Shown here piece by piece: positions 1 to 11,942 of a stretch of DNA of 64,000 nt; the stretch's first letter is position 1, and every line of letters begins with the position of its first letter. The translations under genes and the position numbers were made by a program. This DNA comes from Bisporella sp. PMI_857 (lineage: Eukaryota > Ascomycota > Leotiomycetes > Helotiales > Helotiaceae). Below the pieces are notes generated by a model, which was not told where the DNA came from, did not search any database, and worked only from the letters and a program-made list of their open reading frames with translations. The stretch spans positions 620,001-684,000 of the forward strand of contig JAJSPD010000019.1 in NCBI GenBank assembly GCA_021307315.1, given 5' to 3'.

Positions 1-2560
1 CTCGGCTACGACTGCTGCTGGCTAAAATTGGCAAAAGTAAGGCAGGGGTTTTTTCGGGGCCGAGTTTGGATCCCTGTTCGCAAGAGCCGCACTAAACGAC
101 CTACCAAACCTCGCAAATTTCAACTTCATCGTATCCAAACACATACCGATCTGTTAAGCACTCATTCAACTCTTGTCTGCCACAAGACATTGTACTCAAA
201 TTCACACGACGGTATCACTGGAAGCACGCCGGTGGAGTCTGTGTTCTACTCCCTCCCCTAGTCTTCTAACAGCGGCTATGATGGATGGACAGATGAGAAT
301 ATGGCTGAATTGGAGAAAGAACTAGGGTTGGCTTTGGGAGAGTAGCAAGTGGAGTTATTATCGGCCCGCACACCTACCTCCCCAAGTCCTCGCTCGGCCG
401 GGGCACCACAGGACGAGATCCAGAGTCCAGAACGCAGCGAAACAACTGGTGGTCGACCGGAAGAGCTGCGAGATGCTTGTCGATGTGGTACCCCGGCTCA
501 GGGCCTTGAATGGGAGCAGCCGGAGACTCGGGTGGCTGTAGAATTACTTGGGAGGAGGGAACTTGGTGGAGAAGTGCTAATGGAAGAAGCGGGAGGGGTA
601 GAGAAACGGCAGCAGGGAGAGCTTGCAGGGTGGCCAGCCGTGGTGATCAGCAGAACCAGGCAGAGGTAGACGACACGGACGATCCTATGGACAAGGAGGC
701 TACTGAGGCTCTGCCAGCTACGCAACTGGAGATCGGCAAGCACCGTTTCCGACTGCGTGGGATACGCACCCAGCAGCTTCCTGGACGCCAGACAAGGACA
801 GCCCAATACCGAGTCGTATGGGGCGAACATCCAAACAGGTCTGATTCTTAGGTCAACGAAGACGATGTACGATATTGATGCCACGGCTGCCTTGCGAGCG
901 ATTCTTTCAAAACTCGGTTCCACAGGTGCTTTGTAGGTGTCTATTAACCTTCTGCTTTCCTTGGTGACAGCTTGTGCCATCCTTCTAGTGTCATCCATAC
1001 CTTACCAGTAACAGCCGCATCTGCTAAAGATACACCACTAAGAACGTTATCGACGAGCTCTCGAGTATAGCACATGTTGCCGCCACATATGCCGAGGGTG
1101 TGTATATTTTCAACGACACATGCGCTGCAGTATACAAAAATGACACCGCTCAGACGTACGTTGACTTTTGTGGTAATATCGACAGAACCTTCTTCGCGAA
1201 CATGAAGATGATGCTTCCATCCAATGAGAGAGATTCTAAGCTACGGTTTCCGCAACATAGTGGGCCAGGTTCGCTGCTCTATATGGCTACCACGTCTTCG
1301 TGGTGGCAAGAAATACTTCAGTGTCCACGATGTGATCTTCGCTCCTGGAGTAGCGAATGCTATCAAGGGCACCACCAAGGAAGCGAAAAAGGTCCAAGGA
1401 ATGTGCAAGTCTGAGGGGGTCTTCCCAAACATGATCTTCTCCTACAGCTCATCGCTCGGGCTCTCAGCACTTCATAAACGAGATACCGTCAAGGGCGATG
1501 CCGAGGAAGTTAATCCTGGATGCAACAGGAAGACATATGTTTGTAGATGATACCTCGGCGAGCATATGATCTGGCTGGTATTGTAAGCGAGACCGAGGCT
1601 AGTTATTGCCTTACTTTGATCTTTTATCCTTGCTACTCCATGTCTTTCGCCCCCGTATTTGCCCGTCAATTCCGTTCTGCTCACTGATTCTGCTCACTGA
1701 GCTTTCCCGTCCCACAAACCTCACTGTGGGCAATCAAGCAGCCTGTATGAATATGTGCAACAGCATCGATAAAGCACTCGCAGTTTTGAGACCGCCAAAA
1801 GAGTGTTCGACGCTGCAGAATTGGCTCTCGCAACGTCTCTTACCATCCACGCTAGTACAGAGGCTGCGTTAGTCACGTCTGCCGTGACTACCACAATCGA
1901 GTTTGTCGGCCCTATTTTTATGATATCTGGCTGCCATCGCGTTCTATAACTCGTTTGATTCGTGCCCATATCTCCCTCCCGCAAACGTCAACGCCACCAA
2001 TGCCATGAATAATAATGCCAACGCTGCCGCGGGTTTCTCTGTCGTCGTCAGTCTGATTTCTAATCTCGATGCGCTCAAGTCAATGCTTCAACCACTAGGG
2101 TGTTATGGTGCCGATTGATTGTCTGCTGTATGTCAGCAGCGCCCAGTCGAACGATTATTGCGGGTAGAGGTTAGATGTTCCCCCGCTCGAGACTTGGCAC
2201 CTGACTTCACTAGTTCTATATCAACTTTGAATGCAACAAGCGAAGACTAGACAGATCTTCCGTCTTGGCGGGGCCAATCACTTCAATTTGTTCAACAGAT
2301 GGGTTGAACAGTTGTGATAGGCGTACTTGGCCAGCCATTCATACCATCATGAGACCTTGCTTACTGTTGTCCACGCATTGCAGTATTGGCATGTGCCAAG
2401 TCGGGCCTCTCAGCTTCGGATTGGGTGTCCACGGTACCGAAACCCGTTGACAGCAATAGGTAACCGATGGAAATAACCCTACATAGCGCGAGCAAGATTA
2501 CATATATCTTCGCGTTGACATCATTTGCAGAAGGCTCTCTTGTTGACAAAGGTCTCTAAT
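1..2560. other. Degenerate coding debris, unresolved
   Basis: No intact gene is visible. Short open stretches lie in several plus-strand frames, as expected from decayed coding DNA. Around 690-870 one frame reads like the edge of a chromo-type domain: a run containing YRVVWGEHPNRSDS, then a stop codon, then VNEDDV. About 1100-1550 and 1700-1920 hold further open runs that change frame, for example a run containing AELALATSLTIHASTEAAL that begins near 1808. I do not recognise a parent gene. A retroelement or duplicated-gene remnant fits the chromo-like piece, but this is an inference from a short match. Confidence 0.3.
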
Positions 2561-2600
2561 TCTACTCTCAAGCGCTGTCATCTGGCAAAACCAATTCACA

Positions 2601-4022
2601 ATGAGTCCGAACGCCTTTAAGGCTATCGTTGTCGGTGGTGGTCCGGTCGGACTTACAGCCGCACACGCACTCTCAAGAGCAAACCTTGACTTTGTCGTGC
2701 TCGAGCGCCGTGCCAAAATGGTCGAAGATGCCGGCTCCAATCTTGTCTTGCTTCCGATAGGATTGCGTGTGCTCGGCCAACTAGGCTTGCTCCCCACTAT
2801 CGAGAGCGTCAGCTCGCCAATGAGCCGTTTCAAACGAATAGATCACGGCGGCAAAGACATCGGTGACACGCTATGGTTCACTTATTTCAAAGAAAAGTCT
2901 GTAAACATATCGCGTCCAGTGATTTGCAGCGTTTCCATTACACATGGCTGACAGTGAATGTGTAGCCATGGTGCATACCCCCGAGTCATAAGTCGGCATG
3001 ATCTGATGCAAACATTGCACGACGGCCTTCCACCAGAAGCCCAGGCCAAGTTGCTTCCAAATAAGAAGGTAACAGACCTCTCTACTGGCCCGGACGGTGT
3101 TACTGTGACTTGCGCGGACGGCACATCATACAGTGGAACGGTCATTGTTGGCGCCGACGGTGCCCATAGCAAAGTGAGAGACTTGATGCGCACGGCAGCT
3201 TTACAGACGGGTTCTAGCAACAAGAGGAGTGATATCAATGAAGAGAAGCCGTTCCTCACAACTTACCGAGCCATGTGGGTTCGTTTTCCAACTGTAGCTC
3301 CTATCAAAGCCGGGGATGCCAGTGAAACACACGGCCACGATTGCACCCTCCAACTCTTTGCTGGCGAGAAGACCTCGGTCATTGGGATTTATGAGCGTAT
3401 GGACAAATCCACGCGCGAGGGTGTGCGATATAGCCAAACCGACGAGGAGAAATTCGTCGAGCGGTGGGGGCATCTGCCGGTCATCCAGGGCGGGATGACG
3501 ATCCGAGATGCTTATACGAATCGGACCCAGGCCGGCATGGTGAATCTCGAGGAAGGCATCCTAAAGCGATGGAGCTGGGACCGTATTGTGCTTGCTGGCG
3601 ACGCAGCGCACAAGTTCACACCGAGTACTGGTGCAGGCTGCAATAACGGAATCGTCGACGTTGTCGCACTAGCCAACGAGCTCTATCACGCTTTTCGGGA
3701 CGTTCGCGTCTCAGACCCGGATGCTTTTCCGGACAAGGACCAGATCCTTGCCGCATTTAACGACTATCAACAGGAGCGTTTCGACACGGTCAAAGATGGT
3801 CTTGCGAGCGCGAGCCAAGCTACCGGGGCGGCGACATGGTCGGATATTACTCACAAGTTCGTAGATCGCCATGTTCTCTCGAAGCAGTCACTTCAGAAAT
3901 TCTTTTCGAATCGGAACGCGCCGACACTGGCTCGCACACCGGTCTTCGAATACGTGGAGGGTGAGGAGCAGATGGTTGGAAAGTTTCCCTGGGCGCATCC
4001 TATCAAAGGGGTAGTATCTTAG
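2601..4022 (+). CDS. FAD-dependent monooxygenase (PHBH-like fold)
   Basis: Predicted flavoprotein hydroxylase of the FAD_binding_3 family, using NAD(P)H and O2 on an unknown, probably aromatic or polyketide-like substrate. Two exons, 2601-2896 and 2966-4022, give 450 residues, normal for the family. The 69-bp intron (GTCTGT donor, TGTAG acceptor) was chosen because it alone restores the conserved junction FKE-N-HGAYPRVISRHDL. Three hallmarks are visible: the Rossmann GGGPVG at about residues 12-17, the DG motif GADGAHSKV at about 161-169, and the GD motif AGDAAHKFTP near residue 309, which closes over the FAD pyrophosphate. There is no signal peptide and no C-terminal membrane segment. No biosynthetic partners are adjacent, so the substrate cannot be named. 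Confidence 0.88.
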
Positions 4023-4839
4023 CCTAGCCGGCTCGTCGGTTCATCAGACGCCGCCCTACTTGTTGAGATGTTACCCTTTCTTGCGACTTTTGATGTAGGA
4101 GCAAATTATGCTTTTGTTTTATAATTTAGTATAGGTTCCTAATCACAATGTGAATTTGAGATTCATTGGTTTGCTCATCCGGTTCCATGAAACCTATTGA
4201 CGGCATTCCTTTATTTCATGTAAATTGAACTACAACATGCAGGCTTTTCATGTTTGGACCAAAATTTGTGCATGTCTTGAGAACTTCTTTTTCGAACACA
4301 TTAATACAAGTCTCACGACGAGTCTCCGTTGAGATGATACATGAACAACAGCAGGTAACCATAAAAACCATATAAGAGGAAATAGTCTACCTAACAAATT
4401 AATAGATAACAGCTAAAAGGAGACCACGTTTAAAACCTCTAAAGTTAGGGTTTCCAAATTACATCAACTTTCTATGCTCAGGTTCACTGAGAAGATAAAG
4501 GGCGGAGCAATGCAGACTACTGGCGTGGCCTTTGTTGAGTGCAGCATCCTGTCAATCGCCATGACCAGTCGGCTCGGCCCTTCTCACACACCTCGGGAAG
4601 GAAGCGTTGGTGACTCACATTATTTGACTGTATATGGAAAAGACCGCAGCAGGAGCAGGGTTTCGATGGGGTGAACAACTCATCTGATAGTTGTCCAAGG
4701 AATCAACTGATTTAAAATCTTATTTTTTAGTACGAATCAGGAAGAGCTAGTGCAGGTTTCATTTCCCTGATTTGTTACGCTGCAAACGATTTTGGTGTAT
4801 ATACTACTATAAAAAGCTGCTAGAATCCAAACAATCCTC

Positions 4840-4930
4840 GATTACATAAGACCTCGTTACATCGAAATCCTCTATATATCGGAATACTGGTTTGGAACCG
4901 AGCGTTCCGATATATCGAGGTTTGACTGTA
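4840..4930. mobile_element. Solo end of a pogo/Fot1-like DNA transposon
   Basis: The segment ends in CCGATATATCGAGGTTTGACTG followed by TA. Read from the other strand it begins CAGTCAAACCTCGATATATCGG, the kind of terminus seen on fungal pogo/Fot1-type Tc1-mariner elements, which insert at TA. Just inside, CCTCTATATATCGGAA forms an imperfect inverted copy of the terminal sequence, typical of subterminal repeats. No matching opposite end or transposase was found in the preceding 800 bases, so this looks like a truncated relic. Confidence 0.5.
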
Positions 4931-5404
4931 CTCATACCTCTAATAACAGTAATTCGTGGATCTTCGCCTGCCGAGAAGATAGAATCTACTTTTGATTAAG
5001 ATGTTATCTCGCCTAATGAAACCAGGCATATGGCGCCATGGGATTATATAGAAACTTCTTTGATCGTCATCGGAGAGGGAAGTTACATCCGCAATTGGAG
5101 GTAATTTACAAATCATTCTGTTGTAGGCAGAGGGTAAGAGTGGTCTTCTGTTTCTCAAGTTGAGCCGATGACTCTTCAGCCTCCTCTGTTATCCTACAAA
5201 TTGCTGGCACTGTATTCCCTGCTCGCTTTATCATTCTATCTCTCTCCGTCACAACAATTTCTCTCCATAATTTGTGCATTTCTCTGCAATATGACAACGG
5301 GTCCTCAGTACGGTGGCAACAATACTGGTAGAGTCTTCTAGAGAGCAGAAACATTAGTACTAATAATCTTTGCAAGTGCAATCATGTAATTGAGCAGTCT
5401 AATC

Positions 5405-5897
5405 TGCCTACCCAGTGTAGGAAAATCAATTATAATCAATTTACTAGACACGTAATCATAATCATAATCAAAATCAAAATCAAAATCAAGGATTATAATT
5501 GATTATAATTGATTTAAAAGTGGACCCGACACGTGATTTCACTATTAAAATTTAATTTTATTATGAATCTGTTACAGCATACGCTGTGCATTTACAAATA
5601 CAATAAGCAACAGTAGTATAATACGAAAAAATTAAAGCTAAAAAAAAAAGTGAAACTCGAAAAAAGCGGGATTTATATACGTGAAAAGCTCTGAGAGCTC
5701 GGCCACAGTAAGTCACGCGTTATTCAAGGATAAAACGTGACACTATATATAAATAATCAAAATCAAAATCAAAATCAATGATTACAATTAAGTATAATCA
5801 AAATCAAATCGAAAATCACTAAATCAAAATCAAAATCAATAATTATAATTAATTATAATTGATTTTTTTGATTTTTTCTTACTACACTGTGCCTACC
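5405..5897. mobile_element. hAT-type MITE with 8-bp target site duplication
   Basis: The element spans 5413-5889 (477 bp). It starts CAGTGTAG and ends CTACACTG, a perfect 8-bp terminal inverted repeat that continues imperfectly into an AT-rich arm (AATTATAATTGATT and its complement). It is flanked by identical octamers TGCCTACC at 5405-5412 and 5890-5897. An 8-bp duplication with CAGTG-type ends is the signature of hAT transposition. The interior has no transposase. Both arms are packed with AATCAA/AATCAAA units, plausible subterminal transposase-binding repeats. The intact duplication suggests a fairly recent insertion. Confidence 0.85.
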
Positions 5898-7251
5898 AAT
5901 CCAATCCAGCAAATATCTGATCTTCGGAGACAGCTCTAAGAGAAATTCGCGAGCTTGAGCTCCAGAAAATCTGCAAATCAAAATGTTAGCATTTGGAATT
6001 GATGGAGTAGTCTAGTGCTGTGATGTCTCGTTACAATCGGCGGTAATAAAGCAAAACTACGTTAATGAAAACTTTGCCAGATGCTTTGAACCCTTTTACT
6101 TAGCCTAACCGCCCACGTTCGAAATGGCCAAACCAAAAAAGGGGCTGTGTTCTAGTAACACGCTCCCCCATGACTAAGATCCGACTTAATGCTCAGAAAT
6201 AGGTAATCATAGTTCCCTAGATTCCCTCGGTAGAATTATCGCGTTGATATTCTGCATTGACCCTCAACAAGGTACTGTACACTTCATGGTTTAGTCTTGA
6301 TTCCCCCATGAGTAGGAACTGAATTAACCCTCAGCGAGATAAGCATGGGGAGATTTTCAGAATCAGGAGGGCGGCCATGCCAATCCGTGATTTTGTGTTT
6401 GATGGTGCAAGACCCGGCTTTGTAGTGTTGTTCAGATTGGTGTGATACTTGTGAAGTGTCACCAGATCAGTACTCGAAGGTCAGAAATCCTATTACTTGA
6501 TTGTGGATCCGGCGAAGAGTTATTTGGCCAGAAACAATCTGCCATTTAGTGGTTTATTACTTCGCAGGACTATGTTTTGCTCTGCTTGCCGTATGACTCT
6601 GGACTGTCTGCAACTGCGACCACCCGCCTGACTTGGTGGAATCTAATCTCCAATCCCTCATCAAAGTCTAACGCAATTGATTGGGTGACCCCAAAGAACT
6701 TTACCACGGTCTGCACCCTGATCGAACAACGAAAGCCATTGCAACAGGAGAGTTCACTTTATTGGTGGAAGCGTTGTGAAACACGTGTTAAATTAGTGGC
6801 CTTGGACCACGGCTTTTAGCATGATTTGGGAGCATTTGCTCTGAAGATTTAGGATACCTAAGAGTGCTGCAACACTTCAATTGGAACTTTGCACACTCTA
6901 ATTGTGATAATGTGATGCGAAGTTAATAAACACGTAACTTTAACTTTCGCTTCAAAATGATGGGGTAATTCGATCACACGAACAATGTTGATGATAGCAT
7001 TTTCGTTCCATTCAAGTATAAAAAGTATAATGAGTATCGCCTCAAACGCCACAGAGGTGACACCTTTCCAATGGAACTTCTTTCCCCGACTTCAGCCTCA
7101 GCTGAAAATGCCCCAGCCAGCATTTCACCAACACGAAATCGTTTCAAGTCCAATAATCAATTGACCATAGCTCATTTTTTTGGTTGCAAGTCTGCTTCAG
7201 GTGTATTCGCAACTTCAATATATATATATATCTCGCAAGTGTTGTGCTAGG

Positions 7252-9453
7252 ATGGCGCACCTAAGTGTTCAGTCTCTACCACGCACAGAGGTTATAAAAG
7301 TTGAGCTCCTTAACGAGCCTGCATCCTATACATCATCACTCTGGGTCTTACATATCGACGTTGCAAGAGAATTTCTCAGACAGCGAAAGCGCTTTCCATC
7401 AGTCGTTGAGGATCCAGCCGATTCACCATATCGATGCAGTGTCTGCGAGGGCTTCACTCACAGCCGAGGTAATCTGTACATCGTCATCGAGGAATTGGTG
7501 ACTGTAGCAGAAAGCGGTCGTTGTGGAGGATGCTCAATGATATATCATGCATTACACGCTGAAGTATTTCAGCAGCAAATAGACGAGCTTTCGCATCTGT
7601 GGCTTGAAAGCTCGACTGATAATAATTATCCTTCTTGCTTTCTTCTAGCTGACGAGGACGGGAAGCCAGTATATCCTTGGTATGAGTTGTTCATACCGAA
7701 AGGTATAAAGGACCTTTTTTTATACTCCTTTGGTCTTTTCGATCAAATATTCTCATGGATGAATCCGCTTGCCTTTAAGATAGCAGAGAAACTGATGCCT
7801 TTTCCAGGAACAGTTGCCCCTTGGAAAGGTATACCGATACGGCCCACGAAATCTGGGAGCACTTCGTCCCAGCAAGCGTTATCATGGGCCCGGGGCAAAA
7901 TACATCATTGCCAGACGCAACACAAGACCTGTAGCGCTGGATTCGCAAGTCAACTTCCTGCTAGGATCCTCGATATTCGAAATATGAAACTTGGAGAGGG
8001 TCAACGGGATGGATTTGTCAAGCTTTACTCACCAGAAAAAGAAGTCGCGCCGTATGTGTGTCTCAGCCATTGCTGGGGGACAAATCAACCTTTGAGGACG
8101 ACTCGAGACAACGTGGATGAGTTCCATCACAGCATCTCTTGGGTGACTTTGCCAAAGACGTTCCAAGATGCCGTCCTCGTCACTGCTGAACTTGGTATGT
8201 CTTACTTGTGGATTGATTCTCTCTGTATAGTACAGGATGATGAGAATGACTGGAGGGTTGAGTCTGCCAAAATGGCTTCGATCTACCAGGGCTCTGTTGT
8301 GACGCTTGCTGCATCTGCCTCGGTGGACAGCGCTGGTGGGCTGTTCTACAATTGTAGCAGCCAAGATGTTGACAAGTTGATCCAGGTAGGAGAGAATAAC
8401 AAGCCTGTCTTTGGGATCCGGCGGTCTGCTGGCCACCGGGATGTACTAGGAGATGACAAAGGCAAAGACAGTTCGACATTGCTGACCAGGGCATGGGTAT
8501 TCCAAGAGCGACTTCTGGCCCCCCGATTTCTCCACTTTGGGTCCCGGGAGCTCATTCTGGAGTGTGCAGAAGAAACTACTTGCGAATGCGGAGACTCAAT
8601 CATCTCGACATTTGTCCCAACGCCAAAATTGGAGCACAGGAAAGCAATGATGAGTCTCAAGGAGGACGGTGTGATTAGATATTGGCGGCAGATTGTGCAC
8701 GAGTACTCCAAACTAAATCTCTCATTTCCAACCGACCGTCTTCCAGCTCTGGCTGGTCTGGCGAAGCAGATAGCTGGCCTCCGCTCCGATAGTTACTTGG
8801 CAGGGCTGTGGGAAGACTCGCTCTTGCAAGATCTGCTGTGGACAAGAAGTGGCGGGCCAATGACTCCGTATGAAGAATCATACAAGCCAAAAAATGCTCT
8901 GCAGAAATTCGACCGCCGCTTCGCTACTATAACCAGTTCAAAACGGGGGGTTCCAACCTGGTCTTGGGCGAGATTAAGTGGGCCGGTGGATTTCAGAAAG
9001 AGTGAGCTCTTGCCCTCGTCGAATGGTGTTTGCTGCAGCCTCATCGAAGCCGAATGCGTTAACGATGGTGGGGATGCCTTCGGCAGGGTTTTGTCAGGCT
9101 ACATCTGTCTCCATGGCACTCTTGTCCCAGTCACATACGAAATAGAGGTGACGAGCCACATCGCTAACATCGACTTTCCGAACCCAGAGAAGGTGCAAGA
9201 AACCAAGCATCTTATCAAAAATAACCAGTCTGGAGGGGTTAGTGGAGTAGACCTCGATTATATCTTATATGAGGGTTTCCCATCCTTGTACTTCTTACCG
9301 GTCATCTATTCTGCGAATACGAAATCTGGACTAGTGTTGCGGAAATATGAGGGCTTCGACCAAGTATTTGAACGAGTCGGAATTGTTACATATGCTGAAA
9401 ACATCATGTTAGAAGATGATCTCAAGGAGAAAACAACGGTTACGATCATATAG
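7252..9453 (+). CDS. HET-domain (heterokaryon incompatibility) protein
   Basis: An uninterrupted frame giving 733 residues from the ATG at 7252. An upstream in-frame ATG at 7180 would add 24 unconserved-looking residues and is less likely. The HET domain (PF06985) lies at about residues 267-415 with its three signature blocks: YVCLSHCWG, LGMSYLWIDSLCIVQDD and SIYQGSVVTLAASAS. The N-terminal third has a CSVC...CGGC cysteine pair pattern common upstream of HET domains. HET proteins mediate non-self recognition and programmed cell death after hyphal fusion, and many fungal paralogues have no known partner. No NACHT/NLR, ankyrin or WD repeats are attached. Allelic specificity cannot be inferred. 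Confidence 0.9.
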   Translation: MAHLSVQSLPRTEVIKVELLNEPASYTSSLWVLHIDVAREFLRQRKRFPSVVEDPADSPYRCSVCEGFTHSRGNLYIVIEELVTVAESGRCGGCSMIYHALHAEVFQQQIDELSHLWLESSTDNNYPSCFLLADEDGKPVYPWYELFIPKGIKDLFLYSFGLFDQIFSWMNPLAFKIAEKLMPFPGTVAPWKGIPIRPTKSGSTSSQQALSWARGKIHHCQTQHKTCSAGFASQLPARILDIRNMKLGEGQRDGFVKLYSPEKEVAPYVCLSHCWGTNQPLRTTRDNVDEFHHSISWVTLPKTFQDAVLVTAELGMSYLWIDSLCIVQDDENDWRVESAKMASIYQGSVVTLAASASVDSAGGLFYNCSSQDVDKLIQVGENNKPVFGIRRSAGHRDVLGDDKGKDSSTLLTRAWVFQERLLAPRFLHFGSRELILECAEETTCECGDSIISTFVPTPKLEHRKAMMSLKEDGVIRYWRQIVHEYSKLNLSFPTDRLPALAGLAKQIAGLRSDSYLAGLWEDSLLQDLLWTRSGGPMTPYEESYKPKNALQKFDRRFATITSSKRGVPTWSWARLSGPVDFRKSELLPSSNGVCCSLIEAECVNDGGDAFGRVLSGYICLHGTLVPVTYEIEVTSHIANIDFPNPEKVQETKHLIKNNQSGGVSGVDLDYILYEGFPSLYFLPVIYSANTKSGLVLRKYEGFDQVFERVGIVTYAENIMLEDDLKEKTTVTII

Positions 9454-10159
9454 AAGTAGAGTGGCCATAGATTTCAAATATATTTCATGTTGCAAACTAA
9501 AGTTAAAGTGGGCACGGCAATATACAACTTGTATTTATAAGCTTGGATCTCGAATTTTTACTTTTAAAATACCGAGTGTTTCCGTAAAGGCAAGTATCAA
9601 ATAGGATGGTACCCTTGTATTCAAATCAAAACTATGCTTAAAGAGTCAGAGCTAGTTGGAGACTCGAAGAATAAATTTATGAGTTTGGCTAGCTGGCTTT
9701 TCAATGGCTGAACGCACGTGCCCACGTCAGCTAACCATAATAATTTAAATAAAAAGCATTTTATAATGTGGAGTTCAAGATGTTGATATATTCTTAAGAA
9801 TCTCCTTCAAAACTTGACCCAAATGTTGAAAAAATATTGGGTCGGTCAAGTGTGATTGGCTGAGAGCGTGATATCAATACACATGACGATGTAAAATCTT
9901 GTTCAAGCTGCGCCTGAGGAGACGACTTGGACATAGAAAAAGAAATTGTTTCAACTGCCAAAGCTACTCACAGCCATGTCATTTGTTAGCCTGACTAGCC
10001 TCTTATACCAGTCTAGAGTATCAATGACCTCTAGATGTTGGGGTAGCATACTGAAAACTATGTAATCTTGGGTACGGCAGTTACATGGTGACTGCCGTTC
10101 TATATTCTCTCAAATCTACAGCTTGCCAGCCGCTAAACAGCAAGCTTAGATCTGATACA
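9454..10159. other. Intergenic spacer
   Basis: About 700 bases of AT-rich sequence between the HET gene and the P450 pseudogene. I see no gene, repeat or RNA. Confidence 0.6.
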
Positions 10160-11942
10160 TTATGTTCGTTTTTCAAACACAAGTAATGCCTTTTCCGGGT
10201 GCAGTAATTGCAACAATAGCCTCATTCCAGTATCCTCTTTAGTGGACAAACTCAGCCGCTTTCTTGCCTCTTCAACCCCTTCATGGATAAGCTGCGCTGG
10301 GCGTATTTTTTATTTACCATATAAAGCCACTAACACGCCTGCGAATTCAACCTGCGAGAATTTGCGGCCTGGACAGACCCTAGCACCACCAGACCATGCC
10401 GCGAATAGATTTGCTGATTCGGGGAATTTAAGGAATGATTCCGAGGCAAAGGAGTTTGCTGTTGTGGACTTTTCGGGTTTATCGATGGAGGCGGTAGTAA
10501 TCCATCGTGAAGGTTCCCAGTCAAGAGGGTTTTTGCCCCAGTGACGAGGGTGGTATGTAACGCCGAATAACTGGGATTGATCAGCGTGTGAGGTGGAAGC
10601 GTGTAGACCTCTTCGCCGATCTTGAGTGGTCGTTGTTGCGGACCAGTAGTTTTAACCATAGCTACTGACGTGTATAGGCGAACTGTCTCATAGTAGGCTG
10701 ATGGTCATTAGTGCCTACTTTTAGTCTTTCTCCGTGAGCTAATACATACCACGGCTAAAGAGCGTTTTAGACGAGGAAATGACTCAGTATAGGATGTTTT
10801 TTCTACATCCACATCACCAAATACATAGTTTATTTCGTCCGCGATCCAATCTTGCACATCAGGCAGTGTCGCGATAAGAACGATTCCGAATGCCAAGGTG
10901 TTAGCGGTGGTATGATGACTAGCGGAATTGAACCCAAATATATTTCCTTATATCTCTTCCAATGTTAAGCCACTTTCCGAATGCTGGGAGACCACTCGAT
11001 CCTTAGGTAACACGTCTGATTCCTTGACGGTTTGGGACGCACGAACAAGGGAAGTCGCGAGGTTGTTTCCTCCTCTCTTGCCCTGCGCAGTAGTTTTTTT
11101 CTCCGTCTCATAAACCTCGGTCATATAGTTCCTAAATGTGACGGTCGCTTGGTGTAACTCCTCCCAGCTTTTAGGTAGCTACACTTGCCTAAATTTTGTG
11201 GCCCCAATAGAACAAGTGGAATACACTTATCCAATATTAGTTTCAGGGAATCCTTATGGCTTGGAAAATCATGCGTTGCAGTGGTTTCCTCTGCACCTCG
11301 AAAAGGATACGATTTCCCGAACCCAGCGCCGGATAGTACATGCAGGGACACAGTTCGAGCATCATCCGCAACACTGTTGATCGAAAGCCTCGATAACTGG
11401 TATTGAGCCATACCCGTGGCCTCTCGAATGCCTTCTGTCCAAACCGGACATTGTTGTTTTCATTGAGGCATGCTGCTCTTATCTTGCGATGACGCTTCCA
11501 TTGATTCCTTTCATTGGTTCCAAGGTTATGCCCAAACACATCTAGCATCTTGAGCATTTCTGTTGGCGGCTGAGTAAATTGTTCTTTCCGAGAAAATGCG
11601 TTGCTTAGAGCCTCTGGGTCGCAGAGCTGCAACCAATTCTTTCCAGGCGTAACAAAGATATATGCATCTCCTAGCTCCTCATGCACCTCATAACGACCTT
11701 GAATTTTCTATCCTCGCTAGTTGAAGCACATGAAATTTTTTGCATTTAACGGCATACGTTTGAGGAATGACAGAACTGTTGTGTCGACAGACATGCACAA
11801 GCGGATTTCCAGAATCTATCGGCAATATCACAAGAGGCAACCCAGCCTTTTTAGCATGGTGATCATTTACGGCTAGGCAATATATTACATTGGTTATCCA
11901 AGTTAATAATGAGGTGGTGAGGCCTATCACGATCAGGGTCAC
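10160..11942 (-). pseudogene. Cytochrome P450 pseudogene
   Basis: Pieces of a membrane-anchored fungal P450 lie in order but in different frames. The start MTLIVIGLTTSLLTWITNVIY is a hydrophobic anchor. The centre holds ELGDAYIFVTPGKNWLQLCD and AFGIVLIATLPDVQDWIADE. The heme-binding region reads FAAWSGGARVCPGRKFSQVE (about 10345-10405), with the cysteine ligand intact. Inactivation is clear: TAG codons at 11708-11710 and 11717-11719 within FN*RG*KIQGRYE, a TAA at 10310-10312 after VALYGK, and one-base frameshifts near 10550, 11410 and 11190. None of these disruptions has splice signals that would rescue it. The substrate is unknown and no cluster surrounds it. Confidence 0.88.

Larger units (their letters stand above)
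4023..7251. other. AT-rich intergenic gap with transposon remnants
   Basis: More than 3 kb without a supportable gene. It holds a pogo/Fot1-like terminal fragment (about 4840-4928) and a complete hAT-type MITE (5413-5889), listed separately. The open frames at 4474-4674, 4940-5381 and 6577-6819 have no recognisable motif and are not called. About 6000-7250 is presumably the promoter region of the HET gene. Confidence 0.6.

Noticed and set aside
5455..5870. AATCAAAATCAA runs as a microsatellite or telomere-like repeat
   Set aside because: They lie wholly inside the hAT-type MITE and act as its subterminal arms; the unit is not a fungal telomere repeat.
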